Of a stretch of 64,000 nt of DNA, positions 15,396 to 23,393 are shown piece after piece. Origin of the DNA: Pseudomonas sp. G34 (GTDB lineage: Bacteria > Pseudomonadota > Gammaproteobacteria > Pseudomonadales > Pseudomonadaceae); NCBI RefSeq assembly GCF_031119625.1, contig NZ_JAVHZV010000010.1, forward strand, positions 1 through 64,000, read 5' to 3'. Both the position numbers and the translations under genes were made by a program. Numbering within the stretch: the first letter of the stretch is position 1; each line of letters starts with the position of its first letter. Below the pieces are notes generated by a model, which saw nothing but the letters and a program-made list of their open reading frames with translations, made no database searches and was not told the DNA's origin.

Positions 15396-17675
15396 CTACG
15401 CCTGAATCCCCGACGCCGGGTTGATCATCCGGCCCAGGCCCAGATTGCGCAGGGCCAGTTGCAGGGTGCTGTGGATAACCTGCGGGTTGTCGATGCGCAT
15501 GGCCTGGCCAAGCAGCTCCTTGGCCTTGCTCAGGCTGATCTGGCGCAGCAGCCACTTCACCTTGGGCAGGTTGGTGGCGTTCATCGACAGGCTGTCGAAG
15601 CCCATCGCCATCAGCAGCACGGCCGCGCTGGGGTCGCCGGCCATCTCGCCGCAGATGCTCACCGGCTTGCCTTCGGCGTGGGAGTCCTCGACCACCTTGG
15701 TCAGCGCCTGCAGCACGGCTGGATGCAGGAAGTCGTAGAGGTCGGCCACCCGCGGGTTATTGCGGTCCACCGCCAGCAGGTACTGGGTCAGGTCGTTGGA
15801 GCCCACGGACAGGAAGTCCACCTGGCGGGCCAGGTCACGGGTCTGGTAGACCGCCGCGGGAATCTCGATCATCACCCCGATCGGCGGCAGCGGCACATCG
15901 GTGCCTTCGTCGCGCACCTCGCCCCAGGCGCGATGGATCAGGTGCAGGGATTCTTCCAGCTCCTGGATGCCGGAAATCATCGGCAGCAGGATGCGCAGGT
16001 TGTTCAGGCCCTCGCTGGCCTTGAGCATGGCGCGCACCTGCACCAGGAAGATTTCCGGGTGGTCGAGGGTCACGCGGATGCCGCGCCAGCCCAGGAAGGG
16101 GTTCTCTTCCTTGATCGGGAAGTAGCTCAAGCCCTTGTCGCCGCCGACGTCCAGGGTGCGCATGGTCACCGGCAGCGGATGGAAGGCGGCCAGCTGTTCG
16201 CGGTAGATGGCCAGCTGTTCCTTCTCGCTGGGGAAGCGGTCCTTGATCATGAACGGCACTTCGGTGCGGTACAGGCCAACGCCCTCGGCACCGCGCTCCT
16301 GGGCGCGCACCACATCGGCGAGCAGGCCGGTGTTGACCCACAGCGGCATGTGGTGGCCGTCGAGCGTCTCGCAGGGCAGCGCGCGCAGGGCGTCGAGGCC
16401 CTTGGTGAGCTGGCGGTCTTCCTCGACCACCTCGGCATACTGCTTGCGCAGGATCTCGCTGGGGTTGGTGAACACCTCGCCGTGGTAGCCATCGACGATC
16501 AGCTGGATGCCGTCGATCTTCGAGTACGGCAGCTCGACCGCGCCCATCACCGTGGGAATGCCCATGGCCCGGGCGAAGATCGCCACGTGGGAGTTGCCCG
16601 AGCCCTGCACCGACACCAGGCCGACCAGCTTGCCTTCCGGCACCTCGCCGAGCATGGCCGGCGACAGTTCCTCGGCGACCAGGATGCAGTTGTCCGGATA
16701 CACCAGGGTCTGCTGACGGGCCTGCTGCAGGTAGGCGAGCAGGCGACGGCCCAGGTCACGGACATCCGAGGCGCGCTCGCGCAGGTAGGCGTCGTCCATC
16801 AGTTCGAAACGGTTGATGTGCTCGCTGACCACGTGGCGCAGGGCGCCCTGGGCCCACTGGCCGGTCTTGATGACATTGACCACCTCGTTACCGAGGGCCG
16901 CGTCTTCGAGCATCATCTGGTAGACGTCGAACAGCGCACGCTCTTCCGGGCGCAGCTGGGTCGCCATGCGCTCGGAGAGGTTGCGCATGTCGGCGCGCAC
17001 ACCCTCCAGGGCGCTCTGGAACAGTTTCAACTCGGCATCGATGTCGTCGATGCTCTTGTCCGGCACCACCTCAAGATCAGCCGGCGGCAGCACCACCACG
17101 GCGGTACCCACCGCCGCACCGGGCGAGCCCGGCACGCCGATGAACTTGGCCTCCTGGATGCCCTTGCCCTGCTTGCCCAGGCCACGGATCGAACCGGTGG
17201 CCTCGGCATGGGCAATAACCCCGGCGAGCTGGGCGCTCATGGTGACCAGGAAGGCTTCCTCGCCTTCGTCGAACTGGCGGCGCTCCTTCTGCTGCACCAC
17301 GAGCACGCCCATCACCCGACGGTGGTGGATGATCGGTGAGCCGAGGAAGGAGGCATAGCGCTCCTCGCCGGTTTCGGCGAAGTAGCGGTAACGGGGGTGT
17401 TCGGAGGCGTTTTCGAGGTTCAGCGGCTCTTCGCGGGTGCCGACCAGGCCGACCAGGCCCTCGTTGGGGGCCATGCTGACCTTGCCGATCGAGCGTTTGT
17501 TGAGGCCGTCGGTGGCCATCAGCACGAAACGGTTGGTCTCCGGGTCAAGCAGGTAGACCGAGCACACCTGGGTGCCCATGGTCTCCTTGACGCGCTGCAC
17601 GATGATGCCCAGCGCCGCCTTGAGATCCTTGGCGGCATTCACTTCCTGGACGATCTTGCGCAGCGTGTTGAGCAT
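15396..17675 (-). CDS. ptsP: phosphoenolpyruvate-protein phosphotransferase PtsP (EI-Ntr)
   Basis: 759 residues. An N-terminal GAF domain (about residues 1-165; AALGIIVQRVKETMGTQVCS) precedes the Enzyme I core: the swivelling phospho-His domain with GSGNSHVAIFARAMGIP (about 356-372), the PEP-binding barrel with DVGGDKGLSYFPIKEENPFL and GWRGIRV, and the C-terminal PVSICGEMAGDP containing the proton-donor Cys. It takes phosphate from PEP and passes it to NPr in the nitrogen PTS; in pseudomonads ptsP affects polyhydroxyalkanoate and pyocyanin physiology. It lies 10 bp after rppH in the same direction, a gene pair conserved in gammaproteobacteria. Confidence 0.96.
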   Translation of the reverse strand: MLNTLRKIVQEVNAAKDLKAALGIIVQRVKETMGTQVCSVYLLDPETNRFVLMATDGLNKRSIGKVSMAPNEGLVGLVGTREEPLNLENASEHPRYRYFAETGEERYASFLGSPIIHHRRVMGVLVVQQKERRQFDEGEEAFLVTMSAQLAGVIAHAEATGSIRGLGKQGKGIQEAKFIGVPGSPGAAVGTAVVVLPPADLEVVPDKSIDDIDAELKLFQSALEGVRADMRNLSERMATQLRPEERALFDVYQMMLEDAALGNEVVNVIKTGQWAQGALRHVVSEHINRFELMDDAYLRERASDVRDLGRRLLAYLQQARQQTLVYPDNCILVAEELSPAMLGEVPEGKLVGLVSVQGSGNSHVAIFARAMGIPTVMGAVELPYSKIDGIQLIVDGYHGEVFTNPSEILRKQYAEVVEEDRQLTKGLDALRALPCETLDGHHMPLWVNTGLLADVVRAQERGAEGVGLYRTEVPFMIKDRFPSEKEQLAIYREQLAAFHPLPVTMRTLDVGGDKGLSYFPIKEENPFLGWRGIRVTLDHPEIFLVQVRAMLKASEGLNNLRILLPMISGIQELEESLHLIHRAWGEVRDEGTDVPLPPIGVMIEIPAAVYQTRDLARQVDFLSVGSNDLTQYLLAVDRNNPRVADLYDFLHPAVLQALTKVVEDSHAEGKPVSICGEMAGDPSAAVLLMAMGFDSLSMNATNLPKVKWLLRQISLSKAKELLGQAMRIDNPQVIHSTLQLALRNLGLGRMINPASGIQA

Positions 17676-17685
17676 GCTGACCTGC

Positions 17686-18165
17686 CTAATCCCGCGCCAA
17701 CAGGCGCGGTGCGAGTTCCTTGAGTGCGCGACGGTAGACTTCGCGCTTGAATGTAACCACCTGCCCCAACGGATACCAATAACTGACCCAGCGCCAGCCG
17801 TCGAACTCCGGCTTGCCGGTCAGGTCCATACGCACCCGTTGCTCGTCGGAGGTCAGGCGCAGCAGGAACCACTTCTGTTTCTGGCCGATGCACAGCGGCT
17901 GGCTGTGGGTGCGCACCAGGCGCTGCGGCAGACGATACCTCAACCAGCCCCGGGTGCAGGCGAGAATTTTCACGTCCTGCTCTTCCAGGCCCACTTCTTC
18001 GTTCAGTTCGCGGTACAACGCTTCTTCCGGCGACTCGCGGTCGTTGATACCGCCTTGCGGGAACTGCCAGGCATCCTGGTTAATTCGACGCGCCCAAAGC
18101 ACCTGGCCAACATCATTGGTGAGAATGATGCCGACGTTGGGGCGAAAACCATCAGGATCGATCAC
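17686..18165 (-). CDS. rppH: RNA pyrophosphohydrolase (Nudix)
   Basis: 159 residues from a GTG start at 18165 ([20 protein letters not shown]), chosen because this matches the known family N-terminus; the ATG at 18174 would add three residues. The Nudix box reads [20 protein letters not shown] followed by VGL (about residues 38-60). RppH removes pyrophosphate from 5'-triphosphorylated mRNA, opening it to RNase E decay. The gene is first in an operon with ptsP and is divergent from the HAD hydrolase. Confidence 0.95.
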   Translation of the reverse strand: MIDPDGFRPNVGIILTNDVGQVLWARRINQDAWQFPQGGINDRESPEEALYRELNEEVGLEEQDVKILACTRGWLRYRLPQRLVRTHSQPLCIGQKQKWFLLRLTSDEQRVRMDLTGKPEFDGWRWVSYWYPLGQVVTFKREVYRRALKELAPRLLARD

Positions 18166-18330
18166 GGCACACAACCTCGTAAACGCATGTCACCGCATTG
18201 TTCCATAAAGCTCGCGACAGCGGCAACGCGCTCGGGTGGTACGGCGCGGCGGCCCGTCGCGCGGTTTTCCCCAGGCCGGCAAAGCCGCTATTCTGGCCGC
18301 CTCCCTGGCCCTGTATGAAGAGGTGATTCC

Positions 18331-18987
18331 GTGCGCTTGGCTTTATTCGATCTCGACAACACCCTGCTTGGCGGCGACAGCGACCATGCCTGGGGCGACT
18401 GGCTGTGCGAACGCGGGATCCTCGACGGCGCCACCTACAAGGCGCGCAACGATGCCTTCTACCAGGACTACCTGGCCGGGCGCCTGAACATCACCGACTA
18501 CCTGAACTTCACCCTGGATATCTTCGGCCGCACCGAGATGGCCCAGCTCGATGCCTGGCACCGCGAATTCATGGCCGACTGCATCGAACCGATCATTCTG
18601 CCCAAGGCCCTGGCGCTGCTCGACAGGCACCGCGCCGCTGGCGACAAGCTGGTGATCATCACCGCCACCAACCGCTTCGTGACGGCGCCAATCGCGGCAC
18701 GGCTGGGCGTCGACACCCTGCTGGCCACCGAATGCGAAATGGTCGACGGCCGCTACACCGGGCGCACCACCGACGTGCCCTGCTTCAAGGAAGGCAAAGT
18801 CACCCGCCTCAACCGCTGGATGCAGGAAAACGGCTTCACCCTGGAACGCTCGACCTTCTACAGCGACTCGATGAACGACCTGCCGCTGCTCGAGCAGGTC
18901 AGCTATCCGGTTGCCGTCGACCCGGATCCCAAGCTGATGGCCGAGGCAGAGGACCGCAACTGGCCGATCATGTCGCTGCGCGACTGA
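18331..18987 (+). CDS. HAD-superfamily hydrolase (subfamily IB)
   Basis: 218 residues from a GTG start with AGAGG about 7 bases upstream. HAD motifs: [19 protein letters not shown] (nucleophile and acid Asp, residues 3-21), VIITATNRF (motif II), and [13 protein letters not shown] with the paired Asp of motif IV. The fold places it with SerB-like IB phosphatases acting on small phosphomonoesters; the substrate is not known. It is followed 49 bp later by an MFS gene and is divergent from rppH. Confidence 0.9.
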   Translation: MRLALFDLDNTLLGGDSDHAWGDWLCERGILDGATYKARNDAFYQDYLAGRLNITDYLNFTLDIFGRTEMAQLDAWHREFMADCIEPIILPKALALLDRHRAAGDKLVIITATNRFVTAPIAARLGVDTLLATECEMVDGRYTGRTTDVPCFKEGKVTRLNRWMQENGFTLERSTFYSDSMNDLPLLEQVSYPVAVDPDPKLMAEAEDRNWPIMSLRD

Positions 18988-19036
18988 CGCGCCGAGTATC
19001 GACCTCAAACAGGCCCCAAAGCGCCTCAGGAGCTTC

Positions 19037-20263
19037 ATGCCGCACACCGTCGATCAGCCGGCCTCGCGGCCACTCGTGGTCGTCGCGCTGGCTACAGCGC
19101 TTTGCCTGGCTGGCGACTCCATGCTGTATATCGCGCTACCGGTCTACTGGCGCGACGTGGGCCTCGATGCGCTCTGGCAGGTTGGTGTACTGCTGTCGGT
19201 AAACCGGCTGATTCGTCTACCGTTCAACCCAATGATCGGCTGGCTTTACCAGCGCATCAGCCTGCGCACGGGATTGCTGCTGGCCACCGCAATCGGTGCG
19301 ACCACGACCCTGGGCTATGGTATCGCCCAAGGCTTTATCGCCTGGCTTGTATTGCGCGCAGCCTGGGGGGTCGGCTGGTCATTCTTTCGCATTGGTGGTC
19401 TGTCGGCGGTGGTCTACTGCTCGAACGGCCAGTCGCGAGGCCAGGCAATGGGCCTGTACAACGGCCTCTATCGGCTTGGCAGCCTCGCGGGGATGCTACT
19501 TGGCGGACTGCTGGTTCCGCTCTACGGATTACCCGCGCTGGCATTGAGTTTTACCGCCATGGCCCTGCTGGGCCTGCCGCTGCTGCTGCGCTATTTTCAC
19601 CTGCCAGCCGGGTACGGCGCCCAACAGATCGCACCTGCAAAAAGCACCATCACCGCACATGGCGCGGGGCCGGCGACCGGGGTCCACGCAGTCCTGATCA
19701 ACGGTTTTAGCGTCGCCTTGTTGATTCAGGGTGTACTGGCCGCAACGCTGAGTGCCCTGATCGCCCATTTCTACGGCAACGAACTCGATTTATTCGGCCT
19801 GCTGCTCGGCGCCACCGCGCTGTCCGGCTTCCTGCAAGCGCTGCGCTGGTCCTGGGAACCCTGGTTGGGCAAGCGTGTCGGCGCCTGGTCCGATCGCCCA
19901 GGAGGTCGCTCACGGCTCTACGGATGGACACTGGCGGGCGCCGCGGCGAGCTTTGGCCTGATGGCCAGCGGCCTGCCATTGGCAGCCTGGATTGCCGTGA
20001 CCGTCGTGGTGATGTTGCTGGCGACTGCACTGACCACGCTCTCGGACGCACTCGCCAGCGATGTCGCCAGTACCGGCAACGTGGTCGCTTTCATGACGCG
20101 TTACTCGATAGCCCAGGATCTCGGCGCCGCGCTGGGCCCACTATTTGCCTACTTGTTGATCGGGTTGAACAACGGCTTCGCCTGGCTGTACTGGGGAGGC
20201 TCGTTGATCTACCTGCTACTGGCCTTGGCCTGGCTACGCCCGGCCAGACCAACGCACGGGTGA
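19037..20263 (+). CDS. MFS-family transporter
   Basis: 408 residues with about twelve membrane segments and the inter-helix FNPMIGWLYQRISLRTGLLL loop characteristic of major facilitator proteins. A good ribosome site (CTCAGGAGCTTC) precedes the ATG. Third-position GC bias is slightly weaker than in neighbours (for example TTTATTCGG, TTGTTGATT), a mild hint of different origin. The substrate is unknown. Its TGA is directly followed by the stop of the DUF2269 gene on the other strand, with no bases between. Confidence 0.87.
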   Translation: MPHTVDQPASRPLVVVALATALCLAGDSMLYIALPVYWRDVGLDALWQVGVLLSVNRLIRLPFNPMIGWLYQRISLRTGLLLATAIGATTTLGYGIAQGFIAWLVLRAAWGVGWSFFRIGGLSAVVYCSNGQSRGQAMGLYNGLYRLGSLAGMLLGGLLVPLYGLPALALSFTAMALLGLPLLLRYFHLPAGYGAQQIAPAKSTITAHGAGPATGVHAVLINGFSVALLIQGVLAATLSALIAHFYGNELDLFGLLLGATALSGFLQALRWSWEPWLGKRVGAWSDRPGGRSRLYGWTLAGAAASFGLMASGLPLAAWIAVTVVVMLLATALTTLSDALASDVASTGNVVAFMTRYSIAQDLGAALGPLFAYLLIGLNNGFAWLYWGGSLIYLLLALAWLRPARPTHG

Positions 20264-20704
20264 TCAGATCGGTTTGGCGGCCATCACCGCCATGGTCACC
20301 ACCAGCAGCACCACGATCAGCGCGGCGTAGACCATCACCAGGCGCAGCGACTTGGCCGGCACCGCGCCGTCGGCCTGCGCCTGCCAGGCGCCCAGGCGGC
20401 CGAACAGCAACAGGCCGACGATCATCAGCACGGCAAACAGGCTGCTGCCCAGCAGCAGCCACAACTGGCCCAGTGGCCAGCCGGCCAGGTTGACCATCCA
20501 CCAGCCGGTCATTGGCAGGCTCAGCGCCAGCACGGCGAACACCGGCAGGCTGATGGTGCGGGTGCGCTGCAATTTGCGTTGCAGCACCGCCTTGTCACCA
20601 GCGCGCCAGGCTTTCCAGAGCATGAAGGCGTGGGCCAGCACGCCGAGCAGCAGGAGAATGCCGGGCAGCGCATGGAGGACTCTGATCAGCAGATAATGCT
20701 CCAT
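20264..20704 (-). CDS. DUF2269-type four-helix membrane protein
   Basis: 146 residues from the ATG at 20704, preceded by AAAGGAAACACCG. Four hydrophobic segments (about residues 8-28, 50-72, 80-100 and 120-142). The N-terminal HYLLIRVLHALPGILLLLGV is the DUF2269 hallmark. Function unknown. A GTG three bases upstream (20707) is an alternative start. It is convergent with the MFS gene, with abutting stop codons. Confidence 0.82.
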   Translation of the reverse strand: MEHYLLIRVLHALPGILLLLGVLAHAFMLWKAWRAGDKAVLQRKLQRTRTISLPVFAVLALSLPMTGWWMVNLAGWPLGQLWLLLGSSLFAVLMIVGLLLFGRLGAWQAQADGAVPAKSLRLVMVYAALIVVLLVVTMAVMAAKPI

Positions 20705-20738
20705 CACGGTGTTTCCTTTGTTTTTTATGGATTCAGGC

Positions 20739-20816
20739 CCTGGGTATCGCTGCGCTCAACGCCAGGCTACCGATAGAAAACCTGCGTAGCCTGGGTGGAG
20801 CAGCGCGATACCCGGG
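20739..20816. repeat. paired GGGTATCGCTGCGCTC-type intergenic repeat
   Basis: Left arm CCTGGGTATCGCTGCGCTCA then ACGCCAGGCTAC; right arm GTAGCCTGGGTGGAGCAGCG then CGATACCCGGG; they are imperfect inverted repeats around a 15-bp spacer. Same family as 11591-11666 and 54718-54798. It sits between the DUF2269 gene and the end of ilvA. Confidence 0.75.
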
Positions 20817-20837
20817 AAGATCAGTTACGCGAAACGA

Positions 20838-22352
20838 CTAGCCGAGAAACAGCTTGTAGGCCGGGTTGTCGGTTTCATCCCAATACGGATAGCCGATCTC
20901 GTCCAGCGCCGGCGCCAACAGGTGGCGCTCGTCTTCCGGCACTTGCAGGGCAGCCATTACCCGGCCATCGGCAGCGCCGTGGTTGCGGTAGTGGAACAGG
21001 GTGATGTTCCAGCGCCCGCCCAGCTTGTCGAGGAAGTTGAACAGCGCGCCGGGCCGCTCGGGGAATTCGAAGCGGAACACGCATTCGTTCGGCACCGCCG
21101 CCGCATGGCCGCCCACGGTGTGGCGGATATGCAGCTTGGCCAGCTCGTTGTCGGTCAGGTCGAGCACCGGGAAGCCCTGGCCGCGCAGGTTTTCCACCAG
21201 CGCCGCGCGCGGGTCGTTCTCCGGGTGAGTCTGCACGCCAACGAAAATGTGCGCCTCGCCATCCTGGTGGTAGCGGTAATTGAACTCGGTGATCTGCCGC
21301 TTGCCGATGGCCTCGCAGAACGCCTTGAAGCTGCCCGGCTTCTCGGGGATGGTCACGGCGATGATCGCTTCGCGCTTCTCGCCCAGTTCGGCACGCTCGG
21401 CCACATGGCGCAGGCGGTCGAAGTTGACGTTGGCACCGGAGTCGATACCCACCAGGGTCTTGCCGGTAATGCCTTCGCGCTCGACGTACTTCTTGATGCC
21501 GGCCACCGCCAGGGCGCCGGCGGGCTCGGTGATCGAGCGGGTATCGTCGTAGATGTCCTTGATCGCCGCGCAGATCTCGTCGGTACTGACGGTGATCACC
21601 TCGTCGACATGATCCTTGCAGATCGCGAAGGTGTGCTGACCGATCTGCGCCACGGCCACGCCGTCGGCAAACAGCCCGACCTGCGGCAGTACCACCCGCT
21701 CACCGGCGGCCAGTGCCTGCTGCAGGCAGTTGGAATCATCCGGCTCGACGCCAATGACCTTGATTTCCGGGTGCAGGTATTTGACGTAGGCGGCGATACC
21801 GGCAATCAGGCCGCCGCCGCCGACGGGTACGAAGATCGCGTGCAGCGGGCCCTGGTGCTGGCGAAGAATTTCCATCGCCACCGTGCCCTGGCCGGCGATC
21901 ACGTGGGGATCATCATAGGGGTGCACGTAGACCAGGCCTTTTTCCTCGACCAGTTTCAGCGAGTAGGCCAGGGCCTCGGGGAAGGCATCGCCATGCAACA
22001 CCGCCTTGCCACCGCGCGAGCGCACGCCCTGCACCTTGAGCTCGGGCGTGGTGCGCGGCATGACGATGGTGGCCTTCACGCCCATGTGCTTGGCGGCCAG
22101 CGCCAGGCCCTGGGCATGGTTGCCGGCCGAGGCGGTGACCACGCCGCGGGCCAGTTCTTCGGGCGAGAGCTGGGCGAGCTTGTTGTAAGCGCCACGAATC
22201 TTGAACGAGTACACCGGCTGCAGATCCTCGCGCTTGAGCAGAATCTGATTGCCCAGGCGTTCGGAAAGTTGGCGAGCGGGTTGCAGCGGGGTTTCCACGG
22301 CAACGTCATAGACACGGGAAGTCAGGGTCTTCTTGACGTACTGTTCGAGCAT
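20838..22352 (-). CDS. ilvA: biosynthetic threonine ammonia-lyase
   Basis: 504 residues from the ATG at 22352 (MLEQYVKKTLTSRVYDVAVE). It converts threonine to 2-oxobutanoate, the first step of isoleucine synthesis. The PLP lysine lies in YSFKIRGAYNKLAQL (about residues 52-66), the glycine loop in VPVGGGGLIAGIAAYV, and two ACT-like regulatory domains follow (about 325-500; IAVTIPEKPGSFKAFCEAIG and FRFEFPERPGALFNFLDKLG). Two ACT domains are the mark of the allosterically regulated biosynthetic form. It is divergent from rpiA. A second in-frame ATG three codons upstream is possible. Confidence 0.96.
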   Translation of the reverse strand: MLEQYVKKTLTSRVYDVAVETPLQPARQLSERLGNQILLKREDLQPVYSFKIRGAYNKLAQLSPEELARGVVTASAGNHAQGLALAAKHMGVKATIVMPRTTPELKVQGVRSRGGKAVLHGDAFPEALAYSLKLVEEKGLVYVHPYDDPHVIAGQGTVAMEILRQHQGPLHAIFVPVGGGGLIAGIAAYVKYLHPEIKVIGVEPDDSNCLQQALAAGERVVLPQVGLFADGVAVAQIGQHTFAICKDHVDEVITVSTDEICAAIKDIYDDTRSITEPAGALAVAGIKKYVEREGITGKTLVGIDSGANVNFDRLRHVAERAELGEKREAIIAVTIPEKPGSFKAFCEAIGKRQITEFNYRYHQDGEAHIFVGVQTHPENDPRAALVENLRGQGFPVLDLTDNELAKLHIRHTVGGHAAAVPNECVFRFEFPERPGALFNFLDKLGGRWNITLFHYRNHGAADGRVMAALQVPEDERHLLAPALDEIGYPYWDETDNPAYKLFLG

Positions 22353-22442
22353 GGCGGGCATCGCAGGCGGCTTCGAGGGGAACGGACGAGTCTAACCTAG
22401 CCATCCGCCGAGCGACCATACGAATTCCGGGGTTTTGCCGGC

Positions 22443-22448
22443 TATAAT
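22443..22448 (+). promoter_or_regulatory. candidate -10 box for rpiA
   Basis: A perfect TATAAT lies 36 bp before the rpiA ATG in the ilvA-rpiA divergent gap. No convincing -35 hexamer is seen at 16-18 bp spacing, so it may depend on an activator or be fortuitous. Confidence 0.4.
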
Positions 22449-22483
22449 CCCGGCCTCGTTTCCTTCCTTCTCGTGGAACCCGC

Positions 22484-23155
22484 ATGACCCAGGATCAGCT
22501 CAAACAAGCCGTGGCCCAGGCCGCCGTCGACTTCATCCTTCCCAAGCTCGACGCCAAGAGCGTGATTGGGGTCGGCACCGGCTCCACCGCCAACTGCTTC
22601 ATCGACGCCCTGGCCAAGCAAAAGCTGGAGTTCGACGGCGCCGTGGCCAGCTCCGAAGCCACCGCCGCGCGCCTCAAGGGCCATGGCATCCCGGTGTATG
22701 AACTCAATACCGTCAGCGACCTAGAGTTCTACGTCGACGGCGCCGACGAGAGTGACGAGCGCCTGCACCTGATCAAGGGCGGCGGCGCTGCCCTGACCCG
22801 CGAGAAGATCGTTGCGGCCGTAGCACGCACCTTCATCTGCATCGCCGACGGCAGCAAGCTGGTACCGGTGCTCGGCGAATTCCCGCTGCCGGTGGAAGTG
22901 ATCCCCATGGCGCGCAGCCATGTGGCCCGCCAACTGGTCAAACTGGGCGGCGACCCGGTGTACCGTGAAGGCGTGCTGACCGACAACGGCAACGTGATCC
23001 TCGACGTGCACAACATGAGCATCACCGACCCGGTGAAACTGGAGGCGGACATCAACGCCATCGTCGGCGTGGTCACCAACGGCCTGTTCGCCGCCCGCCC
23101 GGCCGACCTGCTGCTGCTCGGCACCGCAGAAGGCGTGAAGACGCTCAAGCGCTGA
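22484..23155 (+). CDS. rpiA: ribose-5-phosphate isomerase A
   Basis: 223 residues. It interconverts ribose-5-phosphate and ribulose-5-phosphate in the pentose phosphate pathway. Conserved motifs: [16 protein letters not shown] (about residues 28-43), [20 protein letters not shown] with its acid/base residues, and [20 protein letters not shown]. Length matches the family. Located divergently from ilvA, as in P. aeruginosa. Confidence 0.97.
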   Translation: MTQDQLKQAVAQAAVDFILPKLDAKSVIGVGTGSTANCFIDALAKQKLEFDGAVASSEATAARLKGHGIPVYELNTVSDLEFYVDGADESDERLHLIKGGGAALTREKIVAAVARTFICIADGSKLVPVLGEFPLPVEVIPMARSHVARQLVKLGGDPVYREGVLTDNGNVILDVHNMSITDPVKLEADINAIVGVVTNGLFAARPADLLLLGTAEGVKTLKR

Positions 23156-23162
23156 ACTCCGC

Positions 23163-23185
23163 GGGCGGATGACCCGCATCCGCCC
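23163..23185 (+). terminator. hairpin after rpiA
   Basis: GGGCGGATG and CATCCGCCC (23163-23171 and 23177-23185) form a 9-bp stem with a 5-nt loop eight bases after the rpiA stop. There is no T-run behind it, so it may be an mRNA-stabilising hairpin rather than an intrinsic terminator. Confidence 0.4.
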
Positions 23186-23393
23186 CACCATCTGCCGGTG
23201 CGCACCAAGTGAGTGCCGGCCTGCCAGATAGTTGCTCACGCCTGCCAGCGCCGCAGCGGCAGGTATCCGCCGTGACTTACAGGCAGGCGACACTTGCGCC
23301 TCTGTACTGCGGCATTTTCCTACCGGTTCGGATTTCCGGCCCACATACTGCTCTGCGCTGAATGCCACACAAAAACAGCATAAGGAGCATGAT

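Noticed and set aside
15459..17339. 626-codon open frame antisense to ptsP
   Set aside because: Same reasons; the PtsP motifs on the other strand are complete.
20922..22400. 492-codon open frame antisense to ilvA
   Set aside because: Translation is compositionally odd and no motif is seen, while IlvA on the opposite strand is fully intact.
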